NCBI RefSeq assembly: GCF_014851395.1
Contig: NW_024043372.1
Coordinates: forward strand, 10,531,969-10,595,968
Length of the DNA stretch: 64,000 bases
Origin: Micropterus salmoides
Lineage: Eukaryota; Chordata; Actinopteri; Centrarchiformes; Centrarchidae
Direction of reading: 5' to 3'
Shown here: piece after piece, positions 12,324 through 24,164 of the stretch
Position numbering within the stretch: position 1 is the stretch's first letter
Layout of the letters: each line of letters opens with the position of its first letter
Notes under the pieces: generated by a model
The model's database searches: none
What the model saw: only the letters and a program-made list of their open reading frames with translations
What the model was told of the DNA's origin: nothing
Translations under genes and position numbers: made by a program

Positions 12324-12921
12324 ATGGCACCTACAATCACTGCAGCAATGACCGGTTCTCAGGAGCACCTGACTCTGACCCACAAGGTAAACTGAAGATT
12401 CATGGAGACTAAATGTAATTCATGAGAGTCTGTTTTTGTTCATGCTAACATTATACTGCAGAACAAGTGTATTAATGACTTTGTTCTTCTTTCTGCAACT
12501 CAGAAAGCCTCTGGTGGAGAAGTTACGCAGAGAGCGAATCAACAGCAGCATTGAGCAGCTCAAGTCTCTCCTGGGTCCAGAGTTCCTCAAACAGCAGCCA
12601 GACTCCAAGCTGGAGAAAGCAGACATCCTGGAGATGACAGTTTGTGTCCTGAGATGACTGCAGCAGCAGAATCAAGCTGTGGACTCAGCAGCTGTCGATC
12701 ATGGCTACTCCAGGTGTGTCCGAGAGGTGGACCACTTCCTGTCCAGGGAACAGGTGAAGACACAGTCCCAGAGAAGACTTGTGAACCACTTCAACAAGCT
12801 GCAGTCTTCCTCTGATAAGACGCTGAGAGAGGCAGACTTCTCTCTTCTGAGCTCCACAGTCCAGACCAGCATTATCAAAGAGAAGAGTCTGGCCAGGAGC
12901 GCCCCCTGGAGGCCGTGGTAG
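12324..12921 (+). pseudogene. her4-like copy B: acceptor mutated plus nonsense codon
   Basis: Exon 1 (12324-12386) is intact. The 3' splice acceptor before exon 2 reads CTGCAA at 12493-12498 in place of CTGCAG, which removes the AG. In exon 2 (12499-12921) the CGA codon for Arg at the end of helix 2 has become TGA at 12655-12657. Downstream the frame stays open through the Orange domain to WRPW. Both lesions are single transitions; the CGA to TGA change is at a CpG. The nearest alternative AG (CTCAG, 5 bases into the exon) would shift frame. It looks like a recent pseudogene with a complete promoter and 3' UTR. Confidence 0.88.
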
Positions 12922-13310
12922 ACACCTACAGACTGGAGTTAGTACCAGACAAACTGAGATGACCACATTGGTCAAAGATTACTGAACTGAATTCTTTGAA
13001 TTTTTTTTAGATTTGTTCTTCTGTATGTACAGAAGCAGCATTTTTCTGTTTTTTCTTTGTGCATGATGACGTTTCCTAAGGAAATGACAGCGACAATATC
13101 TTTCAAGTTTAGAAAGAGAACGACTTGTCATGCATTTTGCATGAACCAAATCTGATTGCATCAACAATTATTATTATACTTCACTGTACATCATGTATTG
13201 GTAGTAATTAATGCCATGGTATTATGACATATTGTCATAACGGACTTTATTTCACTTAAATCTCTCTGATAACTCAAAACTGATCTCTTCTAAGATCCAA
13301 ATGTTGATCC

Positions 13311-13426
13311 ATCCATCCGACCATCGTAAACCGCTTATCCTGCATACAGGGTCGCGGGCAGCTGGGGCCAATCCCAGCTGACATCGGGTGAAAGGCGGGG
13401 TACACCCTGGACAAGTCGCCAGTTCG
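13311..13426 (-). mobile_element. 116-bp SINE/LINE-tail element with 12-bp target duplication
   Basis: Flanked by perfect AAATGTTGATCC repeats at 13299-13310 and 13427-13438. It begins with ATCCATCC, the reverse of a GGATGGAT tail, and contains the TACACCCTGG and CCGCTTATCCTGCATACAGG phrases. The same sequence in opposite orientation is at 33470-33603. An element of the same length is at the homologous position in the 48-kb unit. Confidence 0.75.
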
Positions 13427-14215
13427 AAATGTTGATCCTTTTTTCAAAAAAATTTGCTTGAGGTCATAATTTTGCTGTGATACTTTTATGCTCCACTGTG
13501 TCGTGTGTTGGTATAATATAATGCAATGGTGATATTTGTTACATCTTGAAAGGTACTGATGATTTTAAATTGATCCAAAATTTTAACTGTCCTTTTGGTG
13601 GACATAATGGACTTTCCCTTACTTTATGTGATTATTGATGAACGATCTGTTTTAAGATCAATATGTTTATCCTTTTATTGTTAAAGGCTTGTTCAATCTC
13701 ACAGTGCCACAGTTTTCCAGTGGCAATGTAATTTTATACATTTTGAGAATCAGTTAAGTTCATTTTTTATTAAGAACAATGTGACCTGTTGTAAGGTCAG
13801 ATTATTACTATTTTTGTCTTTTGTTCACTAAATGCAACAATTTGAATCCTGTTGGGAGAAAAATCTCAAAGGACAGTGAGTACTGTGTCCTCAAATATTG
13901 TAAATCATTGTCTTTTATAAAGACAGCTGTTCCTTTACTCTCTCTGAGTACAGTGTGTCATGTAGAAAACTACAAGTTGTTGTTGTGATGTATCATCACC
14001 TCTAGTTGAAGTTTTCTCACTTCCTGTGGCTCATTGTGCCTTGTTGAATAAACAAACACTGCCAGCTGCAAATTTTGTGTTCTCATGTTTTTGTGTCTCA
14101 TTGTTACCTTCTTCATACTGATAAAAGAAAGACGTTGTAAAGTAATTTCAAATGAATTAAATCAATATTCCAACCTTGAATTGCAAAATTTTAAGATTAA
14201 ATTCAATACAAATTA

Positions 14216-14417
14216 CATTTACTGGACGCTTTTATCCAAAGCGACTTACAATTGCTATACATGTCAGAGGTCGCACGCCTCTGGAGCAACTAGAGGTTAA
14301 GTGTCTTTCTCAGGGACACAATGGTGGATGTCTCACAGTGGGAATCCAACCCAGGTCTCCCACACCAAAGGCAAGCATCTTATCTATGCGCCATCACCAC
14401 CCCCTGTTAATTAACAA
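14216..14417. mobile_element. 202-bp interspersed element with 8-bp target duplication
   Basis: Bounded by ACAAATTA at 14208-14215 and 14418-14425. It holds CTGGACGCTTTTATCCAAAG and a TCTCAGGGACACAATGG phrase that I recognise as widespread in fish intergenic DNA. An 8-bp duplication would suit a hAT-type DNA transposon derivative. The homologous 49.1-kb position lacks it, so it postdates that duplication. Confidence 0.6.
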
Positions 14418-14652
14418 ACAAATTAATTGTTATAAGTTACCTAAACAGCAAATTATGACCCAATTCCATCAAGATGTTTCTGATATGCAGTAAGTCAAGT
14501 CATCAAACCATATGAGAACATTTTCCAACTCAAAGAAAATTTTGCTGCAGCATCATTTTTGTATTCTCAGTTTCAGGTGTTTAAATGTAAAAAGATGAAA
14601 ATATGTCCGTCTTTAAATAGTTCAGACATTGTATTTAATGAGATGCAATATA

Positions 14653-14775
14653 AGACACACTTCTATTGTTCCTGCAGTGAAAGCAGTGAAAGCACAGAGT
14701 GTGGGAAACCAGAGGAACCTCACTCACATGGTCCTGTGGGACAATAGATCCAGACCTTTGCCCTGAAGAGATTAA
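14653..14775 (+). promoter_or_regulatory. Distal module upstream of copy C
   Basis: Starts AGACACACTTCTATTGT, then CTGCAGTGAAAGCAGTGAAAG, GTGTGGGAA at 14699-14707, CCTCACTCACA, and a second CCTGTGGGACAATAG. The order is kept in about ten places in the array. GTGGGAA is an RBPJ-type site; the role as an enhancer is inferred. Confidence 0.5.
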
Positions 14776-15544
14776 AAGGGGCGCAGGCTAAGAAGTTGCA
14801 AATTTTGGAGCCAGTTTCAAATCATAGACTCTGCTCTTTTTTCAAGTGATGAAAATCAACATCACCAGTTTCACATATGTTATTTTCTGAAGTTGCAGCT
14901 TTGAAAAGTCATTGTATGAGTTTCCGTCAGTTCAGTTAAATGTGATAGTGGATTGTTACTTATAACTTATAATGTATGATATTTGTTTGTTTAATTGAAT
15001 TAAAAATTCAGGATTAGAACCATACGATTTTCTGAATTAACAAAATTATACTAGAAAAAGGGAACATTGTTTAATATTGATAACACAAAGGTCAGTCCTT
15101 TTATAAGAGTAAATATGAACCAAGCCAAAAGTCACATGGTGACTTTAGTTTGTTACATTTTATGTTGTTTTTTTAATGGAAGTGAACTTGTTCTACAGTT
15201 GAAGAAACATAAGCAGATTCTAATTTTATTCACTTAAGCACACATATCATGAGGGAAGAGTTAAAAGAGTTAATTATCCATTCTGAGCTCAATAGAACTA
15301 TCTGTTGCTGTTCTGAAACTGGTGCTGGAAAATACACGGGTCCATGCGTTCCCCGATGAGCTAATCATCTGGCAGACAATGACGCTTTTGTACAGTACTG
15401 GTAATTTTTCCTGTGGTTTCCATTACACCTGATATTGACTTTATGTATTCTTAAATTAAATCTGGTTGAACTTTTCAGTGTAAAAACAAAGCAAAGACAA
15501 TTAATGACCTCCATGTGTGAAAAACAGAATCCTAAACGCATTCC
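14776..15544. other. AT-rich spacer, near-duplicate of 49520-50315
   Basis: No gene. Nearly identical to the spacer of the 49-50 kb unit over its whole length, which shows recent duplication of the block. Confidence 0.6.
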
Positions 15545-16040
15545 TAAGGTTGTGTGGGAAAACTCTGGAGAGCAGAGTTTAGCATGATTAGCACCCTCAA
15601 CCTCACCAGCAGCAGACTTTTCATCAAAGAGATTTGGCACACTTCAGGAAACAGCTGCCTCAACCTCCCTCATTCTGAGGTTTTATCCAGTTGCTGATAC
15701 AAAGACACAAATATAATTGGACGGTCAACATGTACAACAATGATTGGAAGCTGACTAAATCATTTTCGAAATCAATTGAGCTGATTCTTTATGATGAAAT
15801 GTCCATAATAATTTTACGCCGTACAAACTGTCAGAACCAGCCAATGGTGTTCTTTCCCTCCAGATGGTTGGTGACGTCAGGCTCTTGTTCTACTTCAACA
15901 CACTTCCAGTATCAGTCACAAAAGCTCCATTCAAAGTCCTTCTGTTGTTCATTGACCACAGCATTCAGAGAGTTAGTGTGGGAAACTGAAACCAACTTTC
16001 TACCCACACTGACAACAAGGCACAAGCCAGAAGACATCTG
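15545..16040 (+). promoter_or_regulatory. Upstream Notch-type module of copy C
   Basis: Begins with GTGTGGGAAAACTCTGGAG near 15553, has a CAGCTG E-box, CRE TGACGTCA at 15872-15879 and the 16-base-spaced pair GTGGGAA (15978-15984) / TACCCAC (16001-16007). Confidence 0.6.
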
Positions 16041-16580
16041 GAGATCAGAATGATCGTTGTTCTCAAGTTTTTTAGAATATCTTTTAAATACATCATGGGC
16101 ATAATACTCTTGTTAGCAAATTTTAATGATTTACCTAAATACAGCATTTTCACCAAAACAAAAGGTCCAATTGTAAGAAATGAAAATTGACTGAATTTTC
16201 AGACAAAATGAAGAAAATTGTCATTATTTGGACTTTAGGTTGTGGCCAAAACAGCATTTAGATTTTAAAAATTCAGAAATACTTTAATTTAGCTATATGG
16301 AACATACAAGTCCTTTTTTCACCATAGAAGCTAAACTGTCAGTGTCAATAATATCTGAGAAAAGTGATTTTCTAAAATAAAGTATGTTCAATAAAATAAA
16401 AGGTTGAATTTTAAGAATGAAAGACAAAATGGAGGACAATTGCATTAATTGCACTTGCTAGAGTTTGCTAGAGGTTGTGGCTCAAATACAGCATTATAGC
16501 TAAATTTAAATAAATGACAAAAAAAATGCTATGTGTCAAGTAGGCTATGAAGTCTTTACCCTAGATGCAATTAACTGTCA
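16041..16580. other. AT-rich spacer
   Basis: No gene. The AAAGGTTGAATTTTAAGAA-type phrase occurs twice (about 16160 and 16400), so this spacer contains a local duplication absent from the 11.7-kb and 21.6-kb units but shared with 27 kb and 51 kb. Confidence 0.5.
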
Positions 16581-16584
16581 GTGT

Positions 16585-16953
16585 CCCACGTGTGTGATGA
16601 GATGATCAGTGTGTGCTCAGTCAAAGTCATTGATCCCAGCATCAGGCAGCAGATCTGCTCTCTCTACAGGGTCACCACTTTCCCAGAATCACACAGAGTC
16701 TCCCTCCATCTCCCCCTAGTCCTCCACCTGTTCCCCTGAGATCTAACCATTGTCCCCCAGGCAATAACAGCATTCAGCGTGCTGCATCCCTTGTTGTCTT
16801 ACTGACCTCTCTGATTGGTTGAAACTGTGAGAAACTCCAGCCAGACCAGGACCCACACATTCATATGGAGATGTGGGACTATAAATAGGAGGGATGAAGC
16901 CAGCAGAGATCAGATTCTCTCAACAGAGACCTCTACAGCACAGAGATCCAACC
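16585..16953 (+). promoter_or_regulatory. Proximal promoter and 5' UTR of her4-like gene C
   Basis: Has CCACGTGT, palindrome AGCAGATCTGCT at 16648-16659, reverse CCAAT, RBPJ pair GTGAGAA (16827-16833) / GACCCAC (16850-16856), a CATATG box and TATAAATA at 16880-16887. Start of transcription is expected about 30 bases after the TATA box, giving a 5' UTR of roughly 40-50 bases. Confidence 0.7.
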
Positions 16954-17551
16954 ATGGCACCTACAATCACTGCAGCAATGACCGATTCTCAGGAGCACCT
17001 GACTCTGACCCACAAGGTAAACTGAAGATTCAAGGAGACTAAACATTATTCATGAGAGACTGTTTTTGTTCATGCTAACATTATACTGCAGAACAAGTGT
17101 ATTAATGACTTTGTTCTTCTTTCTGCAGCTCAGAAAGCCTCTGGTGGAGAAGTTACGCAGAGAAAGAATCAACGGCAGCACTGAGCAGCTCAAGTCTCTC
17201 CTGGGTCCAGAGTTCCTCAAACAGCAGCCAGACTCCAAGCTGGAGAAAGCAGACATCCTGGAGATGACAGTTTGTGTCCTGAGACGACTGCAGCAGCAGA
17301 ATCAAGCTGTGGACTCAGCAGCTGTCGATCAGGGCTACTCCAGGTGTGTCCAAGAGGTGGACCACTTCCTGTCCAAAGAGGAGGGGGAGACACAGTCCCA
17401 GAGAAGACTTGTGAACCACTTCAACAAGCTGCAGTCTTCCTCTGATAAGACGCTGAGAGAGGCTGACTTCTCTCTTCTGAGCTACACAGTCCAGACCAGC
17501 ATCACCAAAGAGAAGAGTCTGGCCAGGAGCGCCCCCTGGAGGCCGTGGTAG
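16954..17551 (+). CDS. her4: her4/hes5-like bHLH-Orange repressor, gene C (intact)
   Basis: Exons 16954-17016 and 17129-17551 join at GTAAAC...TTTCTGCAG (112-bp intron) to give 161 aa. The ATG is in a good context (ACCATGG). Residues 1-21 are the short N-terminal exon. The HES basic region with its diagnostic proline follows (LRKPLVEKLRRERIN, about 22-36), then helix-loop-helix to about residue 78, an Orange domain (about 91-127, starting DQGYSRCV) and a C-terminal WRPW for Groucho/TLE binding. HES/Her proteins are nuclear DNA-binding repressors acting downstream of Notch and keep neural progenitors undifferentiated. Private differences are Gly-Ser-Thr in helix 1, a Glu-Gly-Glu in the Orange domain and a Tyr before TVQTS. 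No second coding intron is present, unlike mammalian Hes5. Assignment to her4 rather than another hes5 paralogue is from memory. Confidence 0.88.
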
Positions 17552-18630
17552 ACACCTACAGACTGGAGTTGGTACCAGACAAACTGAGATGACCACATTG
17601 GTCAAAGATTACTGAACTGAATTCCTTGAATTCTTTTAGATTTGTTCTTCTGTATGTACAGAATCTGCATTCTGTGTTCTTTCTTTGTGCACAATGACGT
17701 TTCCTAAGGAAATGACAGCGACAATATCTTTCAAGTTTAGAAAGAGAACGACTTATCATGCATTTTGCATGAACCAAATCTGATTGCATCAACAATTATT
17801 ATTATACTTCACTGTACATCATGAATTGGTAGTAATTAATGCTCTGGAAACATATTTTATGTTTGATTGGTATTGATCAACTTGATCAGAAAACTTGAAC
17901 TGTCTTTTTTATGGACATATTGTTATAACAGACTTTACTTCACTTAAATCTTTTTATAAGACAAAACTGATCTGTTGTGAGATTCAAAGGTTTATCATTT
18001 AAAAAAAAAGATTTGCTTAAAGTCACAATTTTCCTGTGATACTTTAATGCTCCACTGTGTCATGTGTTGGTATAATATAAAGCAATGGTGATATTTGTTA
18101 CATGTTGAAGCTATTGATGATTTGGAATTGATCCAAAATCTGTCCTTTTGATGGACATTTTGTCATATTGGACTGTCCTATATTTTTGCAAATTATTAAC
18201 AAATGATCTGTATTAAGATCAATATGTTTATCCTTTTATGGTAAAGGGTCTGTTTCACTTCACACTGTCACAGTTTTTAAGTGACAATATAATCTTTATA
18301 TCTTGAGAATCAGTTGAAGTTAAATGTTATTGAGAACTATGTGATCTGTTGTAAGATCAGCTTTTACTACTTTCTCTTTTGTTCACTAAGTGAAAATGTT
18401 TGAATCCATTTGGGAAAGAATTCTCAAAGGACAGTGAGTACTGTGTCCTCAAATATTGTAAATCATTGTCTTTTATAAAGACAGCTGTTCCTTTACTCTC
18501 TCTGAGTACAGTGTGTCTTGTAGAAATCTACAAGTTGTTGTTGTGATGTATCATCACCTGTAGTTGGAGTTTTCTCACTTCATGTGGCTCATCGTGCGTT
18601 GTTGAATAAATAAACACTGCCAAATGAAAT
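17552..18630 (+). other. 3' UTR of gene C with twin hairpins and poly(A) signal
   Basis: About 1.05 kb from TAG to AATAAA at 18605-18610. CTTGTAG-AAAT-CTACAAG at 18517-18534 and GTGATG-TAT-CATCAC at 18543-18557 form two adjacent inverted repeats. The last 200 bases are the most conserved part among copies. Confidence 0.7.
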
Positions 18631-19155
18631 GTTTCTGTTCTCATGTCATCGTTTTTTATTTTAACTTAATTGATAGAGGTCTCCATCAATGTTCCTACCG
18701 TTGATTGACAAATTAGGATGCCATTCAGCATAATTTATCTTTGACAAACCATTTTAGTGTAAATCTAAGCAGAGTAATGTGGTTCAATAAATCTTTTTGA
18801 TGAAGGGGAAATATCAGTGTAACATAACTTCATTCATACGGATCAAGTTAAATATAATAGGAATTGAGAACAATTATTTTCTACAGATATTTTCATTGAA
18901 TTACATCAATGTTCCAACCTTGAATGTAAAATTATTCAAATTAAATTCAGCACACACTTTCATTGTGTTTGATAACTCATGTAAGCATAGAAAATTATGA
19001 CACAGTTACATGAAGATGTTTGATGAAAGGGCTTTATCAATTTTATGTCACTAAATTTAAATGCAGTAGGTCAAGCCTTCAAACCCGATAGAGCAGATGT
19101 ATATCACAAATTATATCTGTTTAAACTGTCAGTTTCAGGTGTTTCAATGTAAAAA
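18631..19155. other. AT-rich spacer after gene C
   Basis: No gene. It carries unit sequence (GTTCCAACCTTGAAT phrase) also found behind the other copies. Confidence 0.5.
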
Positions 19156-19166
19156 GTCTCAAGTTA

Positions 19167-20262
19167 AGGGCGTCACTTTGTGATGAAAAGTGGTGGGGAC
19201 ACAGGGGCTCAGATTCGGGGTGTGAAGAGACACTTACCTCGTGAGACATCATGATAAGCAATATTAGGTTCACGAGAATGAGACGAAAAGATCCTTAAAA
19301 AGTGTTTTAAAGATATTCTCAATGCTGAGATATATGAGCCTGGAGTATGGGGGACATCCCCCAGGAAATTTTGATCATTAAACTCTTCATTTCCTGCATT
19401 CTGGTGAATGTTTCTGCACACTGCAAAACCCAAGCTCTCAAAAACAAGAAAAAAAAGCATTAAAATAGGGGAAATATTACTTAAAATAAGTAAAATTATC
19501 TGCCAACAGAACAAGAATATTTCACTTGCTACTTAAGGCCAAAAAAGCTCGAAACAGGTGAAATTCTCTCACATGAAAGCCGCCTGGTAAGAAGACATAT
19601 CTTGTTAGACAAAAAACAAGTATATTTTGCCTTCAATTAAGATAATTAATCTTGCTAAGATTTTAGTTTTTGCAATGCACCAATTTATGGTGGAAATGTT
19701 TTTATTTATGTAAAAGGAAACACAAAATTCTGGTGGCTGGTGACATTTCAAAATATTTAAATATAACAGAATATAAGTCAGTGCAGCTCTCAGGCATTCT
19801 GTGTTGCTTTCAGATCTGTTTCTCCTGTAGATCAACTTAATATCATCCCTGCTGAGGCAACACATATGTAGGCATGATTTCACCCCTCTTTTGTCATGTT
19901 CAAAGGGAGAGAACTGAATACTTGGCCAAAATGAAACTGTGTCAAGGAGTTGTTAAAGTTACTGATTGTTGCATATACGTTTTTGGGTCATTTTATAATC
20001 AGTAGCTTGTTTTTTTTTAGCTTAAGTTCCTTTTTTGGTCAATGCACATTTATTTCTTCTATAATGTAATTGCATTGCATGTTTTCTTGATGTGCAAATA
20101 AACCTTTCTAAAGGCATTTTCATTTGTTATTTAACTGCAAGTAATATATTCAGAACGTTTTTTAACAAATTATGTGTTTAAAAAAATGGTGGGGACAAAA
20201 TCAGCCATTTCAAAAAGTGGTGGGGACATGTCCCCAGCGTCCCCATTGTAAATGACACCTAT
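19167..20262. mobile_element. 1.1-kb non-autonomous element with 11-bp target duplication
   Basis: Flanked by exact GTCTCAAGTTA at 19156-19166 and 20263-20273. The ends are imperfectly inverted: AGGGCGTCACTTT at the left and, reversed, ATAGGTGTCATTTAC at the right, each followed inward by GTGGTGGGGACA-type sequence. The internal ORFs (about 100 aa) resemble nothing I know. An 11-bp duplication with inverted ends would suit a Mutator-like element, but the class is open. A diverged partial copy in opposite orientation lies at 24871-25035. Confidence 0.65.
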
Positions 20263-20328
20263 GTCTCAAGTTATCCATTTTACACCTTCAAACAGGTCAG
20301 ACATTGTATTTAATGATGTGCATACTAT

Positions 20329-20455
20329 GACACACTTCTATTGTTCCTGCAGTGAAAGCAGTGAAAGGACAGAGTGTGGGAAACCAGAGGAACCTCACTC
20401 ACAGAGCCTTGTGGGACAATAGATCCAGACCTTTTGCCTCAAGAGATTAAAAGGG
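20329..20455 (+). promoter_or_regulatory. Distal module upstream of gene D
   Basis: GACACACTTCTATTGT, the CAGTGAAAG pair and GTGTGGGAA at 20374-20382, then CCTCACTCACA and TTGTGGGACAATAG. Confidence 0.5.
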
Positions 20456-21010
20456 ACACAGGCTAAGAGGCTTTAATTTTTTGAGCCAGTTTCCAACCAT
20501 AGACTCTGCTCTTTTTTTCCATTGTGAAAATTTATTGAAGTTGCAGTTTTGAAAAGTCATAATGTACGTTTCTGTTAGTTAGGTTAAATGTGAAAGTGCA
20601 TTTTTAATTAGAATTTATAATGTTGGATATTTAGATTGTTTAGTTTAAATAACATTTCAGAATAACAGACTTACAATATAATATTATTCAACTGAAAACA
20701 AGATGCTGAAAAAATAACTCTGTTCAGTATTGATACCACACAGGTCAGTGTTTTCATCTGACTAAATATGAACACAGTCAATAGTCACATGTTGCCCACA
20801 GTGTGTATTGGTTAATATTTACAATAACATTTTTTAAAAACGCTTTGGTGATTTCTCCTCTCATTTTCTATTTAACCCAATGTTGACTTTATTAACATAT
20901 TTTACAACATCTTGATGAGTTTGAACTGTAAAAGAGAAAAAGACAATAAATTGCATCCATGTGTGAATAATATAATCCTGAAGTGTCCATTTAGACTTTG
21001 GTACATGTCT
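20456..21010. other. AT-rich spacer
   Basis: No gene or distinct motif; unit sequence shared with 29.9-30.3 kb. Confidence 0.5.
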
Positions 21011-21545
21011 AAATTTCATTGAATGGACGGAGTGTGGAAAAACTCTGGAGAGCAGAGTTTAGCATGATTAGCATCCTCAACTCCACCAGCAGCAGCAGAC
21101 TATTCCCAAAAAGGGATTTGGCACACTTCAGGAAACAGCTGCCTCAACCTCCCATCCTCATCTATAGAGCTGAAGGTTTTATCCAGTTGCGGATACAAAG
21201 GCACAAATATGATTGGACGGTCAAAATGTATGACTATGATTGGAAGATTTTTCCAAATAAATTGAGCTGATTCCTTAAAATGAAATTTCTGTGATCATTT
21301 GAAACTTTACAAACTGTCAGAACCAGCCAATGACGTCCTTTCCCTCCAGATGCTTGGTGACGTCAGGCTCTGTTTCTACTTCAACACACGTCCAGTATCA
21401 GTCACAAAAGCTCCATTCAAAGTCCTTTTGTTGTTCATTGACCACAGCATTCAGGGAGTCAGTGTGGGAAACTGAGACCAACTTTCTACTCACACTGACT
21501 ACAAGGCAGAAGCCAGAAGACTGTGCAACATCTGGACATCAGAAT
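21011..21545 (+). promoter_or_regulatory. Upstream Notch-type module of gene D
   Basis: GTGTGGAAAAACTC near 21030 has lost a G from the usual GTGGGAA. CRE TGACGTCA is at 21358-21365. The pair is GTGGGAA (21464-21470) / TACTCAC (21487-21493), so the second half-site reads GTGAGTA. Confidence 0.6.
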
Positions 21546-21824
21546 GAGCGACAGTTTTTTAGAATATATTTTAAATACATCATGGGAATAACACGCGTAA
21601 TATCTGATAAAAGTGATGTTCAACAAAACAAAAGGTTGAATTTTAAGAATGAAAAATCTGATTGAATTATCAAGATAAAATGAAGGAAAACTGCATTAAT
21701 CGCACTTGCTAGAGTTTAGGTTGTGGTTAAAATACAGCATTATAGCTAAATTGAAATAAATGACAAAAAAAATGCTATGTGTCAAGTAGGCTATGAAGTC
21801 TTTACCCTAGATGCAATTAACTGT

Positions 21825-22196
21825 CAGTGTCCCACGTGTGTGAGATGATCAGTGTGTGCTCAGTCAAAGTCATTGATCCCAGCATCAGGCAGCAGATCTG
21901 CTCTCTCTACAGGGTCACCACTTTCCCAGAATCACACAGAGTCTCCCTCCATCTCCCCCCAGTCCTCCACCTGTTCCCCTGAGATCTAACCATTGTCCCC
22001 CAGGCAATAACAGCATTCAGCGTGCTGCATCCCTTGTTGTCTTACTGACCTCTCTGATTGGTTGAAACTGTGAGAAACTCCAGCCAGACCAGGACCCACA
22101 CATTCATATGGAGATGTGGGACTATAAATAGGAGGGATGAAGCCAGCAGAGATCAGATTCTCTCAACAGAGACCTCTACAGCACAGAGATCCAGCC
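21825..22196 (+). promoter_or_regulatory. Proximal promoter and 5' UTR of gene D
   Basis: CCACGTGT, the 12-base palindrome, reverse CCAAT, RBPJ pair GTGAGAA (22070-22076) / GACCCAC (22093-22099) and TATAAATA at 22123-22130. Confidence 0.7.
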
Positions 22197-22794
22197 ATGG
22201 CACCTACAATCACTGCAGCAATGACCGGTTCTCAGGAGCATCTGACTCTGACCCACAAGGTAAACTGAAGATTCAAGGAGACTAAACATTATTCATGAGA
22301 GACTGTTTTTGTTCATGCTAACATTATACTGCAGAACAAGTGTATTAATGACTTTGTTCTTCTTTCTGCAGCTCAGAAAGCCTCTGGTGGAGAAGTTACG
22401 CAGAGAAAGAATCAACAGCAGCATTGAGCAGCTCAAGTCTCTCCTGGGTCCAGAGTTCCTCAAACAGCAGCCAGACTCCAAGCTGGAGAAAGCAGACATC
22501 CTGGAGATGACAGTTTGTGTCCTGAGACGACTGCAGCAGCAGAATCAAGCTGTGGACTCAGCAGCTGTCGATCAGGGCTACTCCAGGTGTGTCCAAGAGG
22601 TGGACCACGTCCTGTCTAAAGAGGAGGTGGAGACACAGTCCCAGAGAAGAATTGTGAACCACTTCAACAAGCTGCAGTCTTCCTCTGATAAGAAGCAGAG
22701 AGAGGCTGACTTCTCTCTTCTGAGCTCCACAGTCCAGACCAGCATCACCAAAGAGAAGAGTCTGGCCAGGAGCGCCCCCTGGAGGCCGTGGTAG
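22197..22794 (+). CDS. her4: her4/hes5-like bHLH-Orange repressor, gene D (intact)
   Basis: Exons 22197-22259 and 22372-22794, 161 aa, 112-bp intron with consensus ends. It has the same domain order as the 16954 gene: basic region with proline, HLH, Orange domain, terminal WRPW. Private differences are Val for Phe in DHVLSKEE, Ile for Leu in QRRIVNHF and DKKQREA before the serine-rich linker. With all splice sites, TATA box and RBPJ pairs present, it should be expressed in Notch-active cells; this is inference. The coding sequence differs from gene C by few bases, pointing to recent duplication or gene conversion. Confidence 0.88.
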
Positions 22795-23880
22795 ACACCT
22801 ACAGACTGGAGTTAGTACCAGACAAACTGAGATGACCACATTGGTCAAAGATTACTGAACTGAATTCTTTGAATTCTTTTAGATTTGTTCTTCTGTATGT
22901 ACAGAATCTGCATTTTGTGTTTTTTCTTTGCGGAATATGACATTTTCTAAGGAAATGACAGCATCAATATCTTTCAAGTTTAGAAAGAGAAACATCTTGT
23001 CATGCATTTTGCATGAACCAAATCTGATTGCATCAACAATTATTATTATACTTCACTGTACTTCCTGTGTTGGTAGTAATTAAGGTTGAAACATATATTA
23101 TGTTTTGATTGGGACTGATCATATTGTTCAGAAAACTTTGACTGTCCTTTTATAGACATATTGTCATAACAGACTTTACTTCACTTAAATCTTTTGACAA
23201 CACAAACTAATCTGTTGTGAGATCCAAAGGTTTATCATTTAAAAAAACAAAGGTTTGCTTGAGTGTACAATTTACCTGTGATACTTTAATGCTCCACTGT
23301 GTCATGTGTTGGTATAATATAAAGCAATGGTGATATTTGTTACATCTTGAAAGGTATTAATGATTTGGAATTGATCCAAAATCTTAACTGTCCTTTTGAT
23401 GGACATTTTCTCATATTGGACTTACTTATTTATGTGATTATTACAAATGACCTGTATTAAGATCAATATGTTTATCCTTTTATGGTAAAGGGTCTGTTTC
23501 ACTTCACACTGTCACAGTTTATAAGTGACAATATAATCTTTACATCTTGAGAATCAGTTGAAGTTAAATGTTATTAAGAACTGTGTGATCTGTTGTAAGA
23601 TCAGCTTTCAGTACTTTCTCTTTTGTTCACTAAGTGAAAATGTTTGAATCCATTTGGGAGAGAATTCTCAAAGGACAGTGAGTACTGTGTCCTCAAATAT
23701 TGTAAATCATTGTCTTTTATAAAGACAGCTGTTCCTTTACTCTCTCTGAGTACAGTGTGTCTTGTAGAAATCTACAAGTTGTTGTTGTGATGTATCATCA
23801 CCTCTAGTTGGAGTTTTCTCACTTCATGTGGCTCATTGTGCCTTGTTGAATAAACAAACACTGCCAGCTGCAAATTTTGT
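22795..23880 (+). other. 3' UTR of gene D with twin hairpins and poly(A) signal
   Basis: Hairpins CTTGTAG-AAAT-CTACAAG at 23761-23778 and GTGATG-TAT-CATCAC at 23787-23801; AATAAA at 23849-23854. Confidence 0.7.
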
Positions 23881-24164
23881 GTTCTCATGTTTTTGTGTCT
23901 CATGGTTACCTTCTTCATAATGATGAAAGGGACTTTTTCATTAAATTTAATCAATGTTCTAACCTTAAACTAAAAAATAAATTTCAGCACACATGTCAAT
24001 TATGTTTGCAAAACTTACCTAAGCAGCAAATTATGATACCAGTCTATTTTAAATTATGCTTCAAAATCATTTCTGTATAACTTTCAGTTTCAGGCGTTTT
24101 CACGTAAAACGTTTAAACAATTTACCTCTTTAAACAGGTAAAACATTGTATCTAATGATGTGCA

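Larger units (their letters stand above)
12922..14640 (+). other. 3' UTR of copy B with two small insertions, then spacer
   Basis: Resembles the 3' UTRs of the intact genes. It has TGTAG-AAAA-CTACA near 13967-13980 and GTGATGTATCATCAC just after, then AATAAA at 14047-14052. It is interrupted by the elements at 13311-13426 and 14216-14417. No other gene seen. Confidence 0.6.
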
